64,000 nucleotides of DNA from a virus. This document shows positions 59,269 to 64,000 of the stretch, one piece after another. Below the pieces are notes generated by a model that worked only from the letters and a program-made list of their open reading frames with translations, was not told the DNA's origin and did not search any database. The translations under genes were made by a program, and so were the position numbers. Every line of letters starts with the position of its first letter. Position 1 is the first letter of the stretch. The DNA is taken from the IMG/VR virus record IMGVR_UViG_3300025407_000020, positions 49,556-113,555 of that record; one strand, given 5' to 3'.

Positions 59269-59763
59269 TTATTTGCCCCAAATCTGAATAGTATATCTTG
59301 GTTCTACTGAAAGATCACTGACAGTGGTCACCATGTGTTGAGTATGGTCATGGTTTAAAGCAAGCATGTTTTTCTTTGGACAAATAGCCTTATATCCATC
59401 TTTGTCTTCCCATATAAAGATTCCACCATATGCCATATCCCAGTTCTCATTTAGATAGATAGTAGCACCAAACTTATAGATACCATCATCATGCATACAT
59501 ATTCCGCTTCCCCTAAACCATATATAATGCTGGATATACAAGTCATCATGTTCGGGAAGATAAGATTTGATATGTTCAAGGATGGCATGATGCAAATCAG
59601 AACTTACATGAGACGCTGAGCAGATTCCAGTTACCCCGGTTTTTATATCATCGTCCCAAAACAGTTCGCTGCAATTCCATACTTGTTTATACCTGAATTC
59701 TTCTCTTTCTCTATTGATCCAGGTGATGAGGTCATCACTCAGTACATCATCATAAAACTTCAT
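59269..59763 (-). CDS. Prolyl 4-hydroxylase-like 2OG-Fe(II) oxygenase
   Basis: A 164-residue protein. ICMHDDGIYKFGATIYLNEN supplies H-x-D, GGIFIWED the strand after it, and ALNHDHTQHMVTTVSDLSVE ... RYTIQIWGK the distal His and the 2OG-binding Arg. This is the P4H/DSBH layout. It shares 4 bases with the next gene. A natural candidate substrate is the Gly-X-Pro fibre encoded upstream; that link is inference. Confidence 0.8.
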   Translation of the reverse strand: MKFYDDVLSDDLITWINREREEFRYKQVWNCSELFWDDDIKTGVTGICSASHVSSDLHHAILEHIKSYLPEHDDLYIQHYIWFRGSGICMHDDGIYKFGATIYLNENWDMAYGGIFIWEDKDGYKAICPKKNMLALNHDHTQHMVTTVSDLSVEPRYTIQIWGK

Positions 59764-60002
59764 GATTTTTCTTCCTCTAGAGGGTTAATAGTAAGTGTTG
59801 ATGTTTCTCTGTCTATTTCCAACGAGCCTTCACAACACATACTCCAATCCTCACCTGTTTTTGCACCATAACTAGGTACATTGATCTTAACGTGCTTACA
59901 GAGATATTCTTTTCCATCTTCAAATACACGCCAAACGTGGTCTACTGTTCCGCGATTAATCTCACCGCGTGATTTGTTAAATCTGATCATGAAACTTGAC
60001 AT
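59760..60002 (-). CDS. Hypothetical protein (80 aa)
   Basis: An 80-residue protein starting MSSFMIRFNKSRGEINRGTV with two adjacent cysteines (MCCEG). It overlaps the YkgJ-like gene (TAATG) and the oxygenase (ATGA), so it is part of the tight oxygenase operon. Function unknown. Confidence 0.6.
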   Translation of the reverse strand: MSSFMIRFNKSRGEINRGTVDHVWRVFEDGKEYLCKHVKINVPSYGAKTGEDWSMCCEGSLEIDRETSTLTINPLEEEKS

Positions 60003-60415
60003 TATAATCTTGCCTCTAAGAAATCAGTATTACCTATTTTATTCCAACCACCATTGACCTGATAATATAAGTTTAGCTTGTTATTTAATGTATATTGTAT
60101 AGCCCAACTAAGAACATCTGCCTTCATTGGCGCGCCCGCTTCGATCAATTCAATATATGAGATATCATCAATGGTTCTCGAAGTTAGTATTGCATTTGCT
60201 TCGTCTGGCTTCATCCATTCTGGAATCTCTTGATTTTCATCTTGCAACCACATGCACTTATACGACTTGCAGGGATCATCGGGACGAGTACTATAGATAG
60301 AACATCCATTACCATTCAAGAAATGACATTTTCTACTATTCCAAAACGCATACCCGTATGCTTCTCCGCGTAAATGACCTTCACAGCATTTGTGACATGA
60401 ACCGCACTCTCTCAT
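60002..60415 (-). CDS. YkgJ-like Cys-rich zinc/iron-chelating protein
   Basis: A 137-residue protein starting MRECGSCHKCCEGHLRGEAY with CHFLNGNGCSIYSTRPDDPC, the CxxCxxCC ... C ... C arrangement of the YkgJ family, which is thought to bind zinc or iron. It may supply or sense iron for the neighbouring Fe(II) oxygenases; that is inference. It is coupled on both sides by overlaps. Confidence 0.8.
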   Translation of the reverse strand: MRECGSCHKCCEGHLRGEAYGYAFWNSRKCHFLNGNGCSIYSTRPDDPCKSYKCMWLQDENQEIPEWMKPDEANAILTSRTIDDISYIELIEAGAPMKADVLSWAIQYTLNNKLNLYYQVNGGWNKIGNTDFLEARL

Positions 60416-61053
60416 TAGATAATCTCCGCTGATGCAGGATATACCACTGGAACAGGATTCAATCTAGTAGCGATGTTCATGTGAATAAACTTGAATGGCT
60501 TAGTAGATGCATTGCGCGTGAAGCTGTGAGGTAGCCAAGAGTTTGCAAAGAATAGCATTCCGGGAGTTGGAGTGAAGTTAATAATAGAAGTAGCCATTGA
60601 GATGTTACTAAAATCGGCTTCGGGAAGATCAATCATTACCTTAGATGGTCTAGGATCATGTATTACTAGTTTGGGTGGATTACTAGGACATTCAGTGAAA
60701 TAAAACGCAACAAGGTTACAATCATTATGATTGTGATATTCCATAGAAGAATACTTGTGATGTTCTTGCACCCAACTTTCTGTGAAGTAAGTAGATCGGT
60801 TGTCCATGTTGTATCCCTGATCGCGCAACAGATTCCAGGCAGTGTTGATTACATAATCATGAAACTCAATTAATTGGTCATGTCCTGATACATCAGCCTG
60901 AATGACAGGATATATTTCGTCTATCTTATTTTCTTTGCGTTGAATATGCAATACATCATTGCTAGCCTTTCGTACAGTATCAAGAAACTCAGGTTTTTTG
61001 ATGCTATAAACGGGTGAGGCAAAGTAATGCCATTGATCAAGTACGTCAGTCAT
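60415..61053 (-). CDS. 2OG-Fe(II) oxygenase (phage type)
   Basis: A 212-residue protein with SMEYHNHNDCNLVAFYFTEC (iron His/Asp region) and PGMLFFANSWLPHSFTRNAS (distal His) followed by FKFIHMNIA. This fits phage 2OG-Fe(II) oxygenases of the TIGR02466 type. AGGA lies 6 bases before the ATG at 61053; the frame to 61089 overlaps the upstream gene. Substrate unknown. Confidence 0.8.
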   Translation of the reverse strand: MTDVLDQWHYFASPVYSIKKPEFLDTVRKASNDVLHIQRKENKIDEIYPVIQADVSGHDQLIEFHDYVINTAWNLLRDQGYNMDNRSTYFTESWVQEHHKYSSMEYHNHNDCNLVAFYFTECPSNPPKLVIHDPRPSKVMIDLPEADFSNISMATSIINFTPTPGMLFFANSWLPHSFTRNASTKPFKFIHMNIATRLNPVPVVYPASAEII

Positions 61054-61061
61054 GTGTAATC

Positions 61062-61658
61062 CTATTTGAAGCGAGGTCCGGTCAACCAAACAACTAATGT
61101 TTTTCTAGTTCCTTTAGTAACCGGTGTCACTCTATGTAGTACAAAAGAAGGGAAGGCAGAAATTAAACCTTTCTCTTTTTTTACTTGAGTTGGATTTGGT
61201 CCTTCAAACAGTTCTAAGTCTCCTCCCTCATACTCAGATGGGTCTGATAATTGTAGAACCATTGACAACTTTCTGGGAGTATCAGAAGTAGATCCTCCCC
61301 TATCTAAATGCCAAGTGTAATGTCCGTCTCCACCGTCATAGATTGTATATTGCAAGTCTTCAACGAAACCCCATATATCAAAGTCAAAGAACTGTCCATT
61401 CAATTGTCTTGCTATGTAACCTAGCTTATCGTAGATGAATTGAGTATCCTCATTGAGGCTCATCCATCCTGTTTTAGATTGTCTTATTCTATCACTAACA
61501 CAATTATCTTGGCCTACAGTAGCAGCAGAAATTGCAAGTTGATCCCCTATTTCTATGATGCGAGCAAGTTCCTCATCTGAGAATCCATTATGCCATAGTG
61601 CAAAGTTTAATTCTGGTACAGCAATAGGAGGCGGCGGAGTAAGTTGATAAACTGACAT
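61062..61658 (-). CDS. PKHD-type 2OG-Fe(II) hydroxylase
   Basis: A 198-residue protein. YTWHLDRGGSTSDTPRKLSM holds the H-x-D iron ligands, SEYEGGDLELFEG the next strand, FPSFVLHRVTPVTKGTRKTL the distal His and 2OG Arg (H-x-V-x-P-V-x-x-G-x-R). This is the PiuC/PKHD layout, common in marine T4-like phages. It is coupled to the DUF6065-like gene by a 1-base overlap. Confidence 0.9.
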   Translation of the reverse strand: MSVYQLTPPPPIAVPELNFALWHNGFSDEELARIIEIGDQLAISAATVGQDNCVSDRIRQSKTGWMSLNEDTQFIYDKLGYIARQLNGQFFDFDIWGFVEDLQYTIYDGGDGHYTWHLDRGGSTSDTPRKLSMVLQLSDPSEYEGGDLELFEGPNPTQVKKEKGLISAFPSFVLHRVTPVTKGTRKTLVVWLTGPRFK

Positions 61659-62371
61659 TACTTAAGTTTCCAGACGTTATCCCTATAGTGAGACTCGTGG
61701 CTTTGACGTTTACGATGAGTATCATTTAACTCTTTAAGTTCATTTTCATTGAATGAGCGTATTACATGTTTAGTAAACAATGAATCTCTTTTTATAGGTA
61801 TAACTTGCATCAATGGGGTGCCCGCCGGTATAATCTCATTTGCATTGGGCTTGTTCCAAACAAATGGGAAGTTAACAAACTCAAAATATCCATCACAATC
61901 AACCATACCCGAGAAACAAGTGAAACGTTCATCTGCTCTATTCAGTGGTGGAACAAACAACAATGAATATCCTTCAGGACATTTGATGGCCCAATAGTTT
62001 AACCATTTTATAGGTGGTTTGGGAAGATGTGGTGCGGGGCATTTATCAGATGTTACTTGACTTTGTAAGTGATTTTCGATCATGGGCCGCGGGAATTTAG
62101 TATCATATTTTATATGAGAGCAGTCCTCATTGGATTCAACATGCACATCAGCAACTAGAGGTATAATCCATCCAGTAACCATTGCATCAAGAAAAGGAGG
62201 GCATCTCTTTAGTGTTGATTGCTCAAATCCAGCACCCAGTTTCATAGGTAGTGCTTTATACCAACTTGGCATAAGTTTTCTTGCAGGGTAGGGTTCTGGA
62301 ATGTTACCTAGATCATCATCAAAGCAAAGAAACTCTAGCTTTGGTTCTTTTTTTCTCAAAAACGAGAACAT
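61658..62371 (-). CDS. DUF6065-like phage protein (237 aa)
   Basis: A 237-residue protein with LEFLCFDDDLGNIPEPYPAR then KLMPSWYKALPMK, the opening of the DUF6065-type proteins often found beside phage oxygenases. The interior has LLFVPPLNRADERFTCFSGM and GTPLMQVIPIKRD, strand-rich. No catalytic motif recognised. It is coupled on both sides. Confidence 0.65.
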   Translation of the reverse strand: MFSFLRKKEPKLEFLCFDDDLGNIPEPYPARKLMPSWYKALPMKLGAGFEQSTLKRCPPFLDAMVTGWIIPLVADVHVESNEDCSHIKYDTKFPRPMIENHLQSQVTSDKCPAPHLPKPPIKWLNYWAIKCPEGYSLLFVPPLNRADERFTCFSGMVDCDGYFEFVNFPFVWNKPNANEIIPAGTPLMQVIPIKRDSLFTKHVIRSFNENELKELNDTHRKRQSHESHYRDNVWKLK

Positions 62372-62583
62372 TAATTTTGTCCATTTCCTGGTTTTTCGTA
62401 ATGCACGCCTCCTGATTCAATGAAGGCTTTGCATCTTTCAACTTCTGCGGTCCCGCGAAGAATGTGATCATCATGCAAACTAAAATGTAAACCTGAAATC
62501 CATTCTCTTAGATGCAATGGGAGCTTATCATAACACCGCATGACTAACATCATTCGTTTACAATCTACGGTGTAGTCTTCCAA
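62371..62583 (-). CDS. Hypothetical protein (70 aa)
   Basis: A 70-residue protein starting MEDYTVDCKRMMLVMRCYDK. Its stop overlaps the next ATG (TAATG). No domain recognised. Confidence 0.55.
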   Translation of the reverse strand: MEDYTVDCKRMMLVMRCYDKLPLHLREWISGLHFSLHDDHILRGTAEVERCKAFIESGGVHYEKPGNGQN

Positions 62584-62600
62584 AAGTTGTCTCTATATAG

Positions 62601-62906
62601 TTAGAGTGCTAGTAGTTCAACTAGATTACTATTCGTAATTGCATCAAGTCCAATTAGAGCCTGTTTTGTGATCGTGAAGTCATCATGCTTCTCGTCGTAA
62701 ATTACGAATGGGAAGTCGGTAAACTCACCGATGCCCCATGTATTCAAAGCTGCGAATACACTAGAATGTTGAGCTGGATCACCATACCATAGGTTATCGT
62801 GTGGAATATTGTTATCAATCATCCATTGCAATGCTATAGCAGAATCATTTCCACCATTAGGTGTAAGGCCAGTATAGAGGAAAATATCTTTAATGCCAAC
62901 AATCAT
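62601..62906 (-). CDS. Hypothetical protein with thioredoxin-like features (101 aa)
   Basis: A 101-residue protein starting MIVGIKDIFLYTGLTPNGGN; the alpha/beta pattern with FTDFPFVIYDEKHDDF recalls glutaredoxin-type folds, but the CxxC is absent. Relatives occur in T4-like cyanophages near fibre genes (from memory). AGGAG precedes the ATG. Two AATAAATA boxes lie upstream (62961-62968 and 62988-62995). Confidence 0.55.
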   Translation of the reverse strand: MIVGIKDIFLYTGLTPNGGNDSAIALQWMIDNNIPHDNLWYGDPAQHSSVFAALNTWGIGEFTDFPFVIYDEKHDDFTITKQALIGLDAITNSNLVELLAL

Positions 62907-62930
62907 TTTTTAACTCCTAGTGATTTAATC

Positions 62931-62995
62931 GTGGGTCTCGACCCATGCTGTTTACTGTTGTATTTATTACCAGTAGACCGGTGCACGTATTTATT
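62931..62995 (-). promoter_or_regulatory. Two late promoter-like boxes and a palindrome after the fibre gene
   Basis: AATAAATAC occurs twice on the minus strand (62961-62968 and 62988-62995, the second overlapping the fibre stop), in matching surroundings (TGGTAATAAATAC). TGGGTC-N2-GACCCA (about 62933-62946) follows. They would drive the oxygenase operon. Confidence 0.5.
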
Positions 62996-64000
62996 ACCAA
63001 GAGACAGTAACAGCACCATTAGCACTACCGGTGCCGACTGTTACTGTTATCAATTGGTACGGATAAACTTGCACAGAAGTTGCGTTAGTTGTAGACGCAG
63101 TACTTCCTGGGTTTCCCGCAGTTCCTGGATTACTGGTGCCAGCCGTGCCTGCTGTAGCACCAGTACCGGCAGATCCTGAAGTTCCGGTAGTACCGGCACT
63201 TCCGCATTTACCCGGCCAAGTAGCAGGAGCTGCGCCGCCTGCTGTAGCACCAGTGCCAGCACCACCTGCTGTGCCAGCAGTACCTGGTGAACCAGTTTTT
63301 CCAGACCAGCAAGTAGGAGCAGCGCCGCCTGCTGTAGCGCCAGTTCCAGCAGATCCGGCGTTACCGGCAGTACCTGCCGTGCCGCACTTACCTGGCCAAG
63401 TAGCAGGAGCTGCGCCGCCTGCTGTAGCACCAGTACCAGCAGATCCGGCGTTACCGGCAGTACCTGCCGTGCCGCACTTACCTGTCCATGTACATGGTGC
63501 AGCACCGCCCGGTCCGGCACCAGAGCCAGCCGTGCCAGGATTGCCGGCTGCACCAGGAGTACCAGCATTACCATTGCCCCCGGCTAGACCAGTAGATGCA
63601 GTAAGTGATTGGGGACCTCCATTGCCGCCGGCGCCGCCGTTACCGTTAACTCCCGGTGAGGCAGTGCCTGCTGAACCAGCTGAACCCGGGCTGCCCGGGC
63701 CGCATGTCTTGTTACCGGCGCCGCCGCCTCCGCCGCCACCGCCTCCGCCGCCACCGCGAGTACCAGCATTACCTGCTGTACCAGGATTGCCGGCCGTGCC
63801 AGCAGTACCGCCCGGGCCTGCTGTGCCATTAGTACCTGGATTGCCTGGTCCGCCTATAGTGCCTGGATTGCCGGCTGCACCAGCTGTACCACCTGGGCCA
63901 GCAGTGCCATTTGTTCCTGGATTGCCTGGTCCGCCCTGTGTGCCTGGATTACCGGCCGTGCCAGCTGTACCACCTGGGCCTGCTGTGCCGTTAGTACCTG
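62994..64000 (-). CDS. Collagen-like, glycine-rich tail fibre/adhesin C-terminal part
   Basis: An open frame running from the right edge to a TAA at 62994-62996; at least 334 residues. It begins with unbroken Gly-X-Y triplets (GTNGTAGPGGTAGTAGNPGT) in which GNP and GGP put proline in the Y position, continues with a run of 12 glycines, four 30-residue repeats with AAPATWPGKCGTAGTAGNAG, and ends with VYPYQLITVTVGTGSANGAV ... VSW, a usual fibre-tip ending. Such Gly-rich ends form collagen-like or polyglycine-II folds that bind the host. The start lies outside the window. Other frames in this region are shadows. GC content is far above the rest. Confidence 0.88.
   Translation of the reverse strand, partial: GTNGTAGPGGTAGTAGNPGTQGGPGNPGTNGTAGPGGTAGAAGNPGTIGGPGNPGTNGTAGPGGTAGTAGNPGTAGNAGTRGGGGGGGGGGGGAGNKTCGPGSPGSAGSAGTASPGVNGNGGAGGNGGPQSLTASTGLAGGNGNAGTPGAAGNPGTAGSGAGPGGAAPCTWTGKCGTAGTAGNAGSAGTGATAGGAAPATWPGKCGTAGTAGNAGSAGTGATAGGAAPTCWSGKTGSPGTAGTAGGAGTGATAGGAAPATWPGKCGSAGTTGTSGSAGTGATAGTAGTSNPGTAGNPGSTASTTNATSVQVYPYQLITVTVGTGSANGAVTVSW
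63150..63510 (-). repeat. Tandem 90-bp repeats (four copies) in the fibre gene
   Basis: Units of 30 codons (GGAAP-xx-W-x-GK-C/T-G then TAGTAGNAGSAGTGATA). Copies at 63331-63390 and 63421-63480 are nearly identical at 90-base spacing, and 63215-63240 matches 63395-63420 at 180-base spacing. The W-x-GK-C loop varies most. Confidence 0.85.
63780..63998 (-). repeat. Tandem 81-bp Gly-X-Y repeats at the window edge
   Basis: Units of 27 residues (GTNGTAGPGGTAGxAGNP then GTxGGPGNP), almost three copies visible, cut by the right edge. They differ mainly at two codons (T/A and Q/I). Confidence 0.8.

Noticed and set aside
63050-63574. Long leucine/valine/glutamine-rich frame on the minus strand inside the fibre region
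   Set aside because: It is the shifted frame of GC-rich Gly-X-Y codons; the frame ending at 62994 gives a sensible fibre with a typical VTVSW end.
63584-63829. Alanine/valine-rich 81-residue frame on the minus strand
   Set aside because: Also a shifted frame of the same Gly-rich gene, with no ribosome site.
1-64000. tRNA genes and CRISPR arrays
   Set aside because: I saw no cloverleaf-like stretch in the short intergenic gaps and no regularly spaced repeats outside the fibre gene; a tRNAscan run would be decisive.

Overview
The window is a dense stretch of a T4-like (Tevenvirinae/cyanophage/pelagiphage-type) myovirus genome, about 40% GC. Nearly every gene reads on the minus strand. The evidence is T4-type replication proteins (family B polymerase gp43, sliding clamp gp45, clamp loader gp44), a DsbA-like protein, a gp31/GroES-like co-chaperonin, PhoH, T4-late-promoter-like (G/C/A)ATAAATA boxes, capsid-targeting N-termini, holin, endolysin, fibre genes and five free-standing homing endonucleases. 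The host is not identifiable, but it must be Gram-negative because the phage encodes outer-membrane curli-export proteins, a TorF-like porin and lipoproteins. Coding density is very high: most neighbours overlap by 1 to 30 nt (TAATG or ATGA), and no gene-free stretch exceeds about 180 bases.

Layout (minus strand, so transcription runs from high to low coordinates). 1-12.3 kb is a 7-deazaguanine module: FolE, QueD, QueE, a second T-fold protein and a DpdA-type DNA transglycosylase, with two glycosyltransferases, a phosphoribosyltransferase and many small genes. 12.3-16.7 kb holds clamp, polymerase and a DsbA-like protein. 16.7-17.9 kb holds a capsid-targeted zinc peptidase and an inactive-looking glutamine amidotransferase. 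17.9-26.3 kb is a curli-like operon of eleven genes ending in a terminator: two small membrane proteins, an AbrB-like protein, CsgF, CsgG, two curlin-repeat proteins, a FecR-domain protein, a CHASE2 adenylate cyclase, a small exported protein and a TorF-type porin. 26.3-41.7 kb carries predicted internal-head or virion proteins with capsid-targeting N-termini (GH19, amidoligase-like, polyprotein-like), Dps, a ParB/methyltransferase fusion and a nucleotidyltransferase-HD fusion. 41.7-53.8 kb holds ClpA-like, DnaJ-like, holin, PhoH, clamp loader and GroES-like genes. 53.8-64 kb holds virion structural proteins, the GH19 endolysin, four 2OG-Fe(II) oxygenases and a collagen-like fibre that runs off the right edge.

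How the genes may work together: FolE, QueD, QueE and DpdA would make a deazaguanine base and put it into DNA, which is known to protect phage DNA from restriction (QueC is not in this window). The curli-like operon would put an amyloid-type product or a gated pore in the host outer membrane under a cyclase/FecR signalling pair. The oxygenases lie immediately downstream of a Gly-X-Y fibre with prolines in the Y position, suggesting post-translational hydroxylation of the fibre. The homing endonucleases carry late promoters and RNA hairpins around their ribosome sites that would restrict translation to late transcripts.
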